From: an uncultured Acidobacteriia bacterium
GTDB taxonomy: Bacteria > Acidobacteriota > Terriglobia > Bryobacterales > Bryobacteraceae
Reading direction: 5' to 3'
NCBI GenBank assembly: GCA_903825445.1
Contig: CAIKAS010000268.1
Location: 1-64,000 of the forward strand
DNA: 64,000 nt
Shown here: positions 7,616-15,836 of the stretch, piece by piece
How positions within the stretch are numbered: the first letter of the stretch is position 1
Layout: every line of letters begins with the position of its first letter
Made by a program: the position numbers and the translations under genes
Notes under the pieces: generated by a model
Told to the model about the DNA's origin: nothing
The model's database searches: none
Seen by the model: only the letters and a program-made list of their open reading frames with translations

Positions 7616-7831
7616 TCACCACTCAAGCCGGATCTCGCGTCGTCTGCGGGCAAGAAGTGTGGCCGCTGCGTTGCGTTCGTCGGAGCTGCGCTTGTGCTCC
7701 CACGACGCCAGTCCCGGATTGTAGCCGATGCGCGTCAGTTGCGAGAGCTTGGCGTAGCCCTTGCTCCACTGACCGCTGTGACGGCGGTTGGCGACGATCC
7801 AGTATGCTGCGCAGATCAACATTCGGTCCAT
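7616..7831 (-). CDS. small hypothetical protein
   Basis: The 71-aa basic product (MDRMLICAAYWIVANRRHS, then a C-terminal RRRREIRLEW) has no recognised family. It begins 185 bases from the previous minus-strand gene and 125 bases before the next hairpin leader. The residue pattern (helix, short loop, Arg-rich helix) looks like a protein rather than noise, but there is no strong ribosome site and no domain to confirm it. Confidence 0.35.
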   Translation of the reverse strand: MDRMLICAAYWIVANRRHSGQWSKGYAKLSQLTRIGYNPGLASWEHKRSSDERNAAATLLARRRREIRLEW

Positions 7832-7988
7832 GGCTGGTAGTTTTAGCCGACCGGCTTTCGCGAAACAAGACGGGAGAGTATCCCGGAAACCGCAAAGGCT
7901 GCGCGCGCGAACGTGTCTCGGATTCGCAAATTGCGCGATGGAGTTGGATACCTGCGAATACTTTTCGCACGCGTTAAAGATGCTGAAA

Positions 7989-8013
7989 CCCGCGCCGGGG
8001 TCGCCGGCGCGGG
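7989..8013 (-). terminator. GC hairpin after the 8020-8388 gene
   Basis: Arms CCCGCGCCG (7989-7997) and CGGCGCGGG (8005-8013) flank loop GGGTCGC. They are identical to the arms at 7106-7130 and start 7 bases past the gene's stop codon. Confidence 0.5.
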
Positions 8014-8019
8014 CTCGGG

Positions 8020-8388
8020 TCAGTATTCGGATGGGAGGTGAATGACATTGTTCGCGAAGTACAACAGCACCTCGTCCAGCGGGAAGTCGGTAAACTCGAT
8101 TTCCTTGGTGAAGGCGATATTGCCGTTTCCGTCATCGCAGGACAGCGTCGCGGTGTGGTCGGGCCGTACCGCCAGTTTCCAGACCTGAAACTCTTCCGCG
8201 GCGACGCGCTTTTCGTAACGCTGGATGATGGCGATTTCGTCGAGGAGCCAATACGCTCCGGCTTGATCGGCGAGGAACTTTGCGCCGTCGGTGAACAGGA
8301 CGTTCCGGTTGATCCCGTGCCGGTACCAGTTTTCCGAGCCGGTGAATTGAGCGAGATCGGATTGGGTGAGCTTCGTTAGCTTGGTCAT
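8020..8388 (-). CDS. DUF6876-like accessory protein
   Basis: The 122-aa product has the pattern of a family common on plasmids and ICEs: an N-terminal LTQSDLAQFTGSENWYRHG, then LFTDGAKFLADQAGAYWLLDEIA, a strand-rich centre (WKLAVRPDHTATLSCDDGNG), and FPLDEVLLYFANNVIHLPSEY at the end. The function of the family is unknown. I chose the ATG at 8388 because an AGAGG site precedes it; the frame is open further upstream through the conserved leader. It is flanked by the same 5' leader and 3' hairpin as the gene at 7142-7489. Confidence 0.65.
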   Translation of the reverse strand: MTKLTKLTQSDLAQFTGSENWYRHGINRNVLFTDGAKFLADQAGAYWLLDEIAIIQRYEKRVAAEEFQVWKLAVRPDHTATLSCDDGNGNIAFTKEIEFTDFPLDEVLLYFANNVIHLPSEY

Positions 8389-8431
8389 GCTGTGCCTCTT
8401 TCGTTTTTGAGTGACCCCCAACGGCGGGGGC
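8389..8431 (-). promoter_or_regulatory. conserved hairpin leader, copy 2
   Basis: A CCCCC/GGGGG hairpin at 8415-8430 and a GTCACTCAAA-like segment precede the DUF6876-like gene. They match leader copy 1 (7490-7530) with only a few changes. Confidence 0.5.
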
Positions 8432-8960
8432 GAACGAGGGCACAAAGCCGCCGCAACAGAGCGCAGCTGTCATAGCTTGTTGGGGGGACCGCTTGCGGGG
8501 GAGCCAAGAAGCGTCATTGACAGCAAGCGGCGGCGGATACCGTGCCATCAGCCCCGCACGTTCGGGGGCGGCAGGAAAAAGGGCAGGGGATGACCCGGAA
8601 CACAGCGATCTGCTACGATTTCTGTCAATTGCGTGCGTGAGGGGCGGCGCCCATAGGGATTCCCGACCGAAAGCCGCAGCGAAGCTGCTCTGCCTGCTGC
8701 GAAAGGGATCGTCACCGCAAGGCCGGGACTCACGGCCCGGTGCGCCTCGGCGCATAGAGCCCGTTCCGCCCCGCGGATCGCCCATCACTACTATTGGCGA
8801 ACTCCACACGCGGCGTTACGAGGATTCCAACGGCAATTCACGGGGAGTTCCATGAACAGGGATTCGCGCAAAAGGCGCCTTGGGTCGCGCTGCCGGCACT
8901 CCACAATCGTCACACGCGGCCAAGAAAACGAAGAAGACCCGTCTCCGGGCAAAAGGCTGG
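8432..8960. other. 528-bp stretch without a confident gene
   Basis: The stretch is GC-rich with short hairpins such as CCCCG/CGGGG near 8555-8575. No convincing coding frame crosses it. A plus-strand frame at 8852-9028 (58 codons, MNRDSRKRRL start) has a leader and first residues resembling the gene at 11478 (MDRESYRRRL), so it may be a broken copy of that gene or just a shared leader. Confidence 0.4.
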
Positions 8961-11294
8961 TCAGTGCCTGGTTGCGAGTTGCTCTTTCAGGTCGTCGATT
9001 TCAGCTTGCTGCTCCTGCAAGATTTTGACAAGCGTCCACGGGTTGGGTTGTTCGACCGTCCATTGATCTGCTGCCTCGTCGTACGTCACCATTTCAGGGT
9101 GCGTCTTCTGCAATTCCTGCGCGATAACGCCGGTGTGTTTTTGGCGAGTGCTCTTCCACGTAAAATCTCGAACGCGAATGGACGATAGCCACGGCAACGC
9201 ACTGGGTGTATCGATGACGCCGCTCTTCAACCGCATGTCCGAGGAGCAGGAGACAGTCTCGGATGACGACCCCGGTGTATGGTTGCACGTACCGCTTGAT
9301 CCTGCGAGTTGCAGCAGAATCCCAGAACCGGACGAATAGATTTCGAGCGGTTCAGCCGGCGCCGCCGTGCCGATACCGACGTAACCGGCACCAGTTATGC
9401 GCATTTTTTCTCCGACCGTCCCGGAATTAGTCAAGTCAAAGGCTAAGTCCGCTGTTGGAGATGCGCTCCAGGTAGTCGTAATTGCCGATATATCAGCCAG
9501 CTGCTTCTGTCGAGAAGCATCCGTGGCGTAAAAATCATAGGCCGCGCCAAAGCCGGCACTTTGTCCACCAGCGCTCCGAGCATCTGCGGCAATAGCATGA
9601 TTAACATTGTTACTCTGGGCTGCCCCAACATCCCAACCTACGACAGGCGTCGTTACAGCACCGAAGCCCAAATTTATACCTCCCGTAGTCACAAGTTGAT
9701 TTTGATTAAGTATAAGCGCCGGCATTAATGTACCAGTTGCACCTCCAACATGGGTTCGAGGTAATTGAACTACAAAATTTGTGCCCACCGTTCCGCCGGT
9801 ACCAACTTGGTCAGGATAAAATTGAAGAGTGCCAGTCAATAAACGACCAACATCATATTTACTGTAAAAATCTTCCTCAACTCCCGAACCATTAGCTGGA
9901 GCCCCCGATGATTGCCCTTCAATGACAGCAGCGACAACAGGGATGCTATTTGTCGTACTGGTTCCGACTACATGCAGCGCAGCAGAAGGGCTTGCTGTCC
10001 CAATCCCGACGTTGCCGCTGGTGAGAATATCGAGAACATCCTTTGTGCCATTATTGACGTTAAATGTCCCCGCATTGGTATAAATACCAACATTCGTGTT
10101 ATCGCCAAAAATGCGTGAATTACATACGGCTGATCCGTTGGAGGTAGAACCAACGCCGCACAACTCTATCGCTGCGTTATAAGTTCCTCCAACCACAAGT
10201 ATCCCGCCGCCCCCAGAGTTGGATACGAACGAGCCCATCGAACCAGATGCTCCTGCATTAACCACAAAGGGCACCGCCGGCGACGTCGTCCCAATGCCGA
10301 CGTAGCCGGTAGAGTTGGTTATTCTCATTTTCTCTGACCACACACTTCCGTTATAGTTTCCGAAAAGGAGATCGTGGCTGAGACTGCCACCGGGTATTAG
10401 CCCCCCAATATTCCATTGCGTCGAGCCTCCTGAGTCGTAATAATAGACATACCCGTATGACCCCTCAGACAATATGTACCCGCCAAGAGCATTGATACTT
10501 CCGCCGGAAACATTAAAGTTACCTATTGTCAGAGTCGTAGCATTAAGTCCGCTCGCAAACCACTTACCTCCGCCAGGCGTTAAAAACTGAAATTCTCCCC
10601 CGCTACTATTTGAAGAGTTCGCAAGTTGGCCGCTTCTGTGTTCAAATCGAATATTATTTTGCTGGCCCGACGAAGGATTAAATGCAACATCAACCAGATC
10701 CAAGCTGGGATTGCTTATGAGAGCGCCGGTTGTGCCGCTTCTGCTTTCCAGCGCCAGACTTATCGTACCCAAGGTGTCCCCGGTTTCCTGAAGAGTAAGT
10801 TGAGTTTGTCCGGTTGTCATTAAGCCTGCTGTTTGGAAATCAACCGTATCAACGCCGCCGGTCGCAATCGAAACGGTACTGGTCGCCGCGCTGAACAAGC
10901 CCGTCGTCGCATCGCCCGAACGCTGCGGGTCAGTGACACTCGCTGAAGTGCCCAACGTGATCGTGCCGCCGCCCCCGCCGCTTAGCGATGTCCACGTAGA
11001 GCCATTGCAATACTGAAGCGCTGCACCTGTCCATTGAATTTGCCCGGCGGTTCCCGCCGCACAGGCCGCAGTCGCCGCGCCGGCTTGCACCGGCTGCAGG
11101 ACCCAGACTCCACCAATGCAGAAAAGCGAACTCATCATAGACGAATTTCCAATTGACGTGCTCGTATTGACAGCAGGGCACGCACCTCCGAGGGTTTGGG
11201 CGAAGGTCTCGGATGAGAAGACAAGTGCGGAAATTAGTGCCAGAACGAGGACTGAAACACGTCCAGCAGTAGGAAGAGCAAAGCGAGAAGCCAT
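8961..11294 (-). CDS. secreted fibre-like protein with S74 chaperone domain
   Basis: The 777-aa product begins with a signal peptide (MASRFALPTAGRVSVLVLAL, cleavage probably after SETFA). A long Gly/Ser/Thr/Asn-rich region follows with recurring phage-fibre motifs (KMRITNSTGYVGIGTTSPA, then GNVGIGTASPSAALHV and a third copy ending GYVGIGTAAPAEPLEI). It ends in an intramolecular chaperone domain of the endosialidase/S74 type: SDMRLKSGVI near residue 685, then WKSTRQKHTGVIAQELQKTHP and a coiled coil. That domain trimerises fibres and cuts itself off at the Ser of the SDxRLK motif. The middle is visibly more AT-rich than its neighbours, suggesting separate acquisition. On a conjugative element an adhesin role is possible. 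Confidence 0.85.
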   Translation of the reverse strand: MASRFALPTAGRVSVLVLALISALVFSSETFAQTLGGACPAVNTSTSIGNSSMMSSLFCIGGVWVLQPVQAGAATAACAAGTAGQIQWTGAALQYCNGSTWTSLSGGGGGTITLGTSASVTDPQRSGDATTGLFSAATSTVSIATGGVDTVDFQTAGLMTTGQTQLTLQETGDTLGTISLALESRSGTTGALISNPSLDLVDVAFNPSSGQQNNIRFEHRSGQLANSSNSSGGEFQFLTPGGGKWFASGLNATTLTIGNFNVSGGSINALGGYILSEGSYGYVYYYDSGGSTQWNIGGLIPGGSLSHDLLFGNYNGSVWSEKMRITNSTGYVGIGTTSPAVPFVVNAGASGSMGSFVSNSGGGGILVVGGTYNAAIELCGVGSTSNGSAVCNSRIFGDNTNVGIYTNAGTFNVNNGTKDVLDILTSGNVGIGTASPSAALHVVGTSTTNSIPVVAAVIEGQSSGAPANGSGVEEDFYSKYDVGRLLTGTLQFYPDQVGTGGTVGTNFVVQLPRTHVGGATGTLMPALILNQNQLVTTGGINLGFGAVTTPVVGWDVGAAQSNNVNHAIAADARSAGGQSAGFGAAYDFYATDASRQKQLADISAITTTWSASPTADLAFDLTNSGTVGEKMRITGAGYVGIGTAAPAEPLEIYSSGSGILLQLAGSSGTCNHTPGSSSETVSCSSDMRLKSGVIDTPSALPWLSSIRVRDFTWKSTRQKHTGVIAQELQKTHPEMVTYDEAADQWTVEQPNPWTLVKILQEQQAEIDDLKEQLATRH

Positions 11295-11477
11295 GAGGGA
11301 ATCCCCGGAAAACGACTGATAAGCGCATGGGCAAGATAAACGAATCGGGGCCGGTGGGGAAGGGAGTATAAAGCGGGCCAGATTCGTCCCGGTGCCCCGC
11401 CGGCGGATGCGCCACAACCGCAGTTGACCGGTTGCAAGCTTCGGGCTACGAAGATTCCAGTGGCAGAGGGGCTTTAC

Positions 11478-11891
11478 ATGGACAGGGAGTCATACCGAAG
11501 GCGGCTTGAGCGGTTCTCGCGCAGTGAACGGATCTTTCCTGGGGGCGAACACGAGACGCGCAACTGCACGGGCTGCGCCCGCATCATCACCGAACGGTTC
11601 GGGGGCCAGATCCTCGGCTACTATCACGCCCATAACTCAACAGCCTCCGTTGGCGAAACCGAGGGCGGGCATGATTTCGCGTTAACGGCGGATCGGTTTC
11701 TCGTTGACCCGTGGCTCTACCATTACTACGGCGAGGCGCCGGTACTCGATATGACGGTGAGGGGTGATCGCGAAATTGCTTTGGCGCGGTACGGACCCGA
11801 AGAGAACTGGCAGCGTGTTCCCCATCTTTCCGATATGGCGCCTCGTCCGGTCTCGCGCGAACGCCCGGTACGCGTGCTAAAGGCGGGGTGA
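11478..11891 (+). CDS. hypothetical accessory protein
   Basis: The 137-aa product is unrecognised. It opens with an Arg-rich helix (MDRESYRRRLERFSRSERIF), has one CTGC pair near residue 32, then a compact, aromatic-rich stretch (GYYHAHNSTASVGETEGGHD and FLVDPWLYHYYGEAPVLDM). The ATG at 11478 follows AGAGGGG. It is divergent from the fibre gene. Its upstream sequence and first ten residues resemble those of the short frame at 8852, which lies on the other side of the fibre gene. The function is unknown. Confidence 0.5.
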   Translation: MDRESYRRRLERFSRSERIFPGGEHETRNCTGCARIITERFGGQILGYYHAHNSTASVGETEGGHDFALTADRFLVDPWLYHYYGEAPVLDMTVRGDREIALARYGPEENWQRVPHLSDMAPRPVSRERPVRVLKAG

Positions 11892-11898
11892 AACATCC

Positions 11899-11954
11899 AA
11901 AGCCGCGCCGGGCGAATCCGATATGGACCTGCCCAGCGCCGGTTCCCCGGCTTT
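11899..11954 (+). terminator. weak hairpin after the 11478 gene
   Basis: AAAGCCG (11899-11905) pairs with CGGCTTT (11948-11954) across a GC-rich loop, ending in a short T run. It lies 8 bases past the stop codon. The loop is long, so this is tentative. Confidence 0.3.
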
Positions 11955-12075
11955 AGTTCGGGGCTGGGGTTGTCACGGTCTTAACGACCTCGAAAGCTTT
12001 CAGCGCTGATCTGGCGGGCCACCGTCGCCACCCGAAGACTTCTGAAGTCCTGACATGGCAGGCTTGGAGCGTGCG

Positions 12076-12591
12076 TCAAAACAGAGCCAATTGCTCGGGC
12101 TCGGGCCGTTCCGGGGCGGCGCCCGGTCTGGATGGCGCATTCGCCGGGATGAATCTCAGAGGTGGGCCGCAGAGAATGAAAGCTTCGCGCGCGAATTTAA
12201 CGGCGACGCCGTGATAAAAGCCGTTTGGGTCGTTGCGCGCGGCCTCGGCCGCGGCGACGGTGCTGGTCTTTGCGCTGTAGGTTGTCGGCGTTCCATTGAA
12301 AAGCCGCGCCGGAAGAAGCCGGTAGGCCTCGTGTTCGGTGCTGCCGCTGGCGGTTAGTCCCGTGCTGGTGACGCTGGTGCAGATCCACAGGCTGCCATCA
12401 TGCTGGAACGGTTTACGGATGGGCTCGGCCGAGGCGATGCGGTCGGCGCTGTAAGACGCGTTGATGTCCCCCTCGCCGATATCGCGGTTGCGGCCATGAT
12501 CGAAGCGGCCGGATGCCAGTCGGGCGGCATTTACGGCGAAGGTCAAGCGCAACGGGGGAGGGGGTTCGGTATCGTTGTGCATGCTGGTCAC
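12076..12591 (-). CDS. hypothetical protein with C-terminal clamp-binding-like motif
   Basis: The 171-aa product is of unknown family. Its most informative feature is the last five residues, QLALF, which fit the beta-sliding-clamp-binding pentapeptide (QLxLF) found in DNA repair and replication proteins. The preceding 20 residues are Pro/Ala/Glu-rich and look like a flexible tether. It starts within the stop codon of ardC (ATGA overlap), so it is co-translated with it. The methylase-like protein upstream (14064-14879) ends in QLGLF, which suggests a shared way of reaching replicating DNA. Confidence 0.6.
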   Translation of the reverse strand: MTSMHNDTEPPPPLRLTFAVNAARLASGRFDHGRNRDIGEGDINASYSADRIASAEPIRKPFQHDGSLWICTSVTSTGLTASGSTEHEAYRLLPARLFNGTPTTYSAKTSTVAAAEAARNDPNGFYHGVAVKFAREAFILCGPPLRFIPANAPSRPGAAPERPEPEQLALF

Positions 12592-13538
12592 CGTGGGCCG
12601 GGACGGTGGTCTGCTGCGGTGGCTGCGCGTATGCCGGGGCGATCAAGATCGGGTTCAGCCTGCGCTGCGTAATCTGGATGAAAGCCGAGAACCATGTCGA
12701 CGATCCGCTGAGCATCGGCGGCGGCGCGGAAGATTTCGCGCTTGTCGTCTTTCAAGGGTTTGATCCAGCTGGCGATGTAGCTGGCGTGTTGGGGTATGTC
12801 GGGCGGCAGGCCGAGTTCGGAGGCTACGTATGCGGAGGCGATTTCCGCGCGGAGCTCCTCCATGGCGTAGGCGGCGGAGCCGTAGCGCGCCGTCAGGTCG
12901 CGATTCAGTCGTGACTTGTGACCCGTGCTGTGGGCCAGCTCATGAAGGGCCGTTGTGAAGTATTCCGTCGGTCCGCAGAACGCGCGCTCTGGCGGCAGCT
13001 GAATATGGTCCGTTGATGGCGAATAGAATGCCCGGTCGCCGCCAGTGCAGAGACGTACGCCGCTGTTTCGCAGAATGATGTCGGCCGCTTCGGGTCGGGT
13101 CCACGGAGCTTCCTCGAACCCCGGTGCTGCGTAGGGCGGAATGCCTTCGATCTGCGAGGCGTGAAAAACGGCGTAGTGTTTCAGCACCCGGACTTTTCTC
13201 CTACCGTCCTCGGAGTCGTCGTCTTCGACCTCATACGGTTTGGTGAAGAAGATGGTGGTGGCTTTTTCGCCCTTGCGGACGTGCCAGTCCTTTTCGTGCG
13301 CTTGCTGGAAAGTCATCCAGCGCGGATCGCTGGTCTCAAACGCCCGAAGGTCCATGCCGAGGATGAGGACATTGATGCCGTGATAGCGCTTGCCAGTCAC
13401 GGGATTGAAGGGTGCCTGTGGACCGCCGGATTTCTCGGGGTCCCATGGGCGGACCCACGGCTTAACGTTTTTCTCAAGTTCGGCGATGATCCGGTCTGCG
13501 AACTCCTGCACGGGATCGCGATGCGGGGAATCGGGCAT
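12588..13538 (-). CDS. ardC: ArdC-type anti-restriction protein (DUF1738 + zincin)
   Basis: ArdC proteins protect incoming single-stranded plasmid DNA from host restriction during conjugation. The 316-aa product has the N-terminal ssDNA-binding DUF1738 part (VQEFADRIIAELEKNVKPW, then FNPVTGKRYHGINVLIL and WHVRKGEKATTI) and a C-terminal metalloprotease-like part. The zinc motif HELAHSTGH is at residues 199-207, with a downstream Glu in AMEELRAEI. I chose the ATG at 13538 because a GAGGAGG ribosome site precedes it. It forms a minus-strand cluster with the methylase-like gene and two small genes, a leading-region type of anti-restriction module. Confidence 0.88.
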   Translation of the reverse strand: MPDSPHRDPVQEFADRIIAELEKNVKPWVRPWDPEKSGGPQAPFNPVTGKRYHGINVLILGMDLRAFETSDPRWMTFQQAHEKDWHVRKGEKATTIFFTKPYEVEDDDSEDGRRKVRVLKHYAVFHASQIEGIPPYAAPGFEEAPWTRPEAADIILRNSGVRLCTGGDRAFYSPSTDHIQLPPERAFCGPTEYFTTALHELAHSTGHKSRLNRDLTARYGSAAYAMEELRAEIASAYVASELGLPPDIPQHASYIASWIKPLKDDKREIFRAAADAQRIVDMVLGFHPDYAAQAEPDLDRPGIRAATAADHRPGPR

Positions 13539-13621
13539 GTTCTTCGACCTCCTCGGAAGAATCGAATGCCGAACCCGAGCGGTAGTGTCAAGATGAGTCG
13601 TTGATGGAGGAACGCCGGTGT

Positions 13622-13864
13622 TCATGAGTTGCGCTCCCGGCTAAGAACGCGCACCCGTAGCGGACCAGCTTTGGAAACCTGCCCGCCGTTGCCAGCGGCC
13701 CTGTGCGCCATGTCTTCAACCGCAGCGAGATCTAACGACACCTCGTACCAGACCTCTTCGGTACCGTCTGGTTGCCAGTCAAAGCCGTGCTCGGTGACAA
13801 GCGGAACGTCTTTGTAGAGTTGCCGAAGGGTCTGGGTCTTGGGATAGACGACGGTGTAGCTCAT
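13622..13864 (-). CDS. small hypothetical protein
   Basis: The 80-aa product starts MSYTVVYPKTQTLRQLYKDV after an AAGGAG site. A beta-helix pattern follows (WYEVSLDLAAVEDMAHRAAG) and a basic C-terminal strand. No family was recognised. It lies between the methylase-like gene and ardC on the same strand, so it probably belongs to the same transcript. The upstream frame to 13918 lacks a comparable ribosome site. Confidence 0.55.
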   Translation of the reverse strand: MSYTVVYPKTQTLRQLYKDVPLVTEHGFDWQPDGTEEVWYEVSLDLAAVEDMAHRAAGNGGQVSKAGPLRVRVLSRERNS

Positions 13865-14063
13865 GAACTGTCTCCTTTCGTGGTTTGTCAGTAAGCGGAA
13901 ACAGGGCAGGGCGGACAAGCCGGGCGGTCACCGGCAGGGGAACGGGCAACACGGATTCTTGGAGCGGGCAGCCCGTTGACCTCCCGGCGCGTCCTGCCAT
14001 GGTGCAGCGAAAAACTGACACCTTGCGAAAGGGACGGCAGGAACAGAAACGGTAATGAACGCG

Positions 14064-14879
14064 TCAGAAGAGACCGAGCTGCAAAGGGCGAGACTGAGCA
14101 GTCTGCTCGCGCTGGGTGGATGCCGGAGCTTCGGGCTGAGGGGCTTCCTGAAAGGGATAGCCGGCCTCGTCAGGTTGCCGTCGGAGCTTCCAGTTCCAGC
14201 CGTCGAGGATGTGGGCAGGGGTGTACCAGTGGCCGAAGTTTTCGAGGCTCAGGCTGTTGCCGTGGATGATATGAGCGGGGATGTGCAGAAGCGATAACTG
14301 GAGGTACGACATGTGGACGCATTTGGGGTCCACGTCCACGGCGGTGACATGCAAGTGCTGCTGGTAATTGATTCCGGCCTCGCGGAGTTCGTGCGCCAGA
14401 GCGATCATCATTGCCCCGCTGCCAGCGGCGGGCTCCTGTGCGGTGACGAACCCACGCTCGGCAATTCGGGCTTCCAGGTCGCTTTTGTCGCCGACGATCA
14501 TCTTGGCGGTCATGCGGCATAGCGGGTAGGGCGTGAAATACTGTCCCGCCCATTTGTTATGCAGTTCGAGGTCGTGGAAGGTGCGCCCGAGAACGTCGGC
14601 AGTTTTTTCCTCAAGCGCCATCGTCAGTTCCGCGAACATCTCCGGGAATTTGGCCACCTCGTCGGGCCTGTAGCGGCGGACAACTTCCATATCCATATAC
14701 CGCTGCTCGCGTTGCTCGCGCGGACCGAAATCGACGGCGTTGCTGAGGGAGATCGCGCCCATCTCGACGAAGTCGGCGAAGACCTGCCAGTGGCTGTGGC
14801 GATAGCCGAGTTGGCTGATAAGCTGTACCAGGCGTTTCTGGTGATCGGTCGGTGGCGCTCGTTCGCGTGAATCCATCAT
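14064..14879 (-). CDS. N6-adenine methylase-like protein, probably catalytically altered
   Basis: The 271-aa product resembles HsdM-type N6-adenine methylases. GQYFTPYPLCRMTAKMIVG is the usual entry segment, followed by SAM-binding motif I (QEPAAGSGAMMIALAHEL) and a motif II-like TAVDVDPKCVHMSYLQLSL. Where the catalytic (N/D)PP(Y/F) should follow, the sequence reads IIHGNSLSLENFGHWYTPAHIL, with no such tetrapeptide. No target-recognition domain or restriction partner is present. It ends in QLGLF, a clamp-binding-like motif. It may be a SAM-binding decoy or DNA-binding helper in the anti-restriction cluster with ardC. The methylase fold is clear; activity is doubtful. Confidence 0.75.
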   Translation of the reverse strand: MMDSRERAPPTDHQKRLVQLISQLGYRHSHWQVFADFVEMGAISLSNAVDFGPREQREQRYMDMEVVRRYRPDEVAKFPEMFAELTMALEEKTADVLGRTFHDLELHNKWAGQYFTPYPLCRMTAKMIVGDKSDLEARIAERGFVTAQEPAAGSGAMMIALAHELREAGINYQQHLHVTAVDVDPKCVHMSYLQLSLLHIPAHIIHGNSLSLENFGHWYTPAHILDGWNWKLRRQPDEAGYPFQEAPQPEAPASTQREQTAQSRPLQLGLF

Positions 14880-15025
14880 GTCGTGGCCGATTCCGGTGGT
14901 TGTTGCGGCGCCGGAGACTGGCCGAAATCGGCATAATTCGTCAAGATCTCGCGACTTTGCGAGGCGAGACCTGCCGAGGGGAGGGGCTTGTCGCTATCCG
15001 AGGAAGTCTTCTACGACGTGCTATA

Positions 15026-15055
15026 TGTCAAGTTTTATATACACAAAACTTGACA
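15026..15055. promoter_or_regulatory. perfect 11-bp palindromic operator before the AbiE-type pair
   Basis: TGTCAAGTTTT (15026-15036) and AAAACTTGACA (15045-15055) are perfect inverted repeats around an 8-bp AT-rich spacer, 31 bases before the antitoxin ATG. AbiEi-type antitoxins repress their own promoters by binding such repeats, and the right arm supplies a TTGACA -35-like box. Confidence 0.75.
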
Positions 15056-15086
15056 CACGAAGAAAACGGGCGCATACTGGACAACC

Positions 15087-15836
15087 ATGGAGGATAGTCT
15101 CAAAAGAGCTGGCGATTCACGTCACGTCATGGCCTCGGTGCGACATCGCATCGAGCAGGGCGGCGAACGGCTATGGCGCCTCGAGGATTTTCGGGATCAT
15201 TCGTTCACCGCTGCGGCGCAGGCGCTATCCCGTCTCAAGCGGGAAGGTGCGCTTGAGCGGCTGAGCAAGGGCGTTTACTACCGCTCGCGAAGCACGCCTT
15301 TTGGCAAGAGCCGCCCGAGCCCTGCAGCCATTCAGCAGCTGGCATCTGCACGCAAGCGCATTTTCCCGGCAGGCATCGCGGCAGCGAACCTGTTGGGATT
15401 TTCAACGCAGGCGGCGGGCCGCAATGAGCTGGCCACGACGGCGCTGAGCCTGCCGCGTAAGCTCGTTGGCGACGACACGATCATTCATACGCGGCGCCCG
15501 GAAAGCTGGAATAGCCTCTCGGACGAGGAGGCGGCGCTGCTCGATTTCTTGAGGAACGGAGGGCAAACGAGCGAGCTTTCGCCGGAGGAGACAATGCGCC
15601 GTACCTTGTCGCTGATGTCGAAACCCGGCCGCCTCGAGCGCCTGCTAAAAGCGGCACCGTCGGAGCCACCGCGCGTACGGGCGATCCTCGGCGCGATTTG
15701 CGAGCAACTGGGCGGGAAACGGACGGCGCTTGATGCTCTGCGGGCGTCCCTGAATCCTTTCTCGCGTTTCGACTTCGGATTGCTGTCAGGACTGGCTCAT
15801 GCTAGCAGGTGGCAAGCTGAAGGAAAACGACCATGA
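15087..15836 (+). CDS. AbiEi-like antitoxin / transcriptional repressor (DUF6088)
   Basis: The 249-aa product belongs to the DUF6088/AbiEi-type antitoxins of type IV toxin-antitoxin systems. An N-terminal winged helix (RLEDFRDHSFTAAAQALSRL, then KREGALERLSKGVYYRS) should bind the operator. The following domain (FPAGIAAANLLGFSTQ, then TIIHTRRPESWNSLSDEEAA) is the antitoxin part. It is preceded by a perfect palindrome and overlaps the toxin gene by four bases (ATGA). In this system the antitoxin counters toxin activity without binding it and represses the operon cooperatively. The family assignment is from sequence pattern and gene pairing. Confidence 0.82.
   Translation: MEDSLKRAGDSRHVMASVRHRIEQGGERLWRLEDFRDHSFTAAAQALSRLKREGALERLSKGVYYRSRSTPFGKSRPSPAAIQQLASARKRIFPAGIAAANLLGFSTQAAGRNELATTALSLPRKLVGDDTIIHTRRPESWNSLSDEEAALLDFLRNGGQTSELSPEETMRRTLSLMSKPGRLERLLKAAPSEPPRVRAILGAICEQLGGKRTALDALRASLNPFSRFDFGLLSGLAHASRWQAEGKRP

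Noticed and set aside
8961-11294. Fibre gene considered as prophage evidence
   Set aside because: No capsid, portal, terminase or tail assembly genes are near, and the protein has a signal peptide. The surroundings are plasmid-like.
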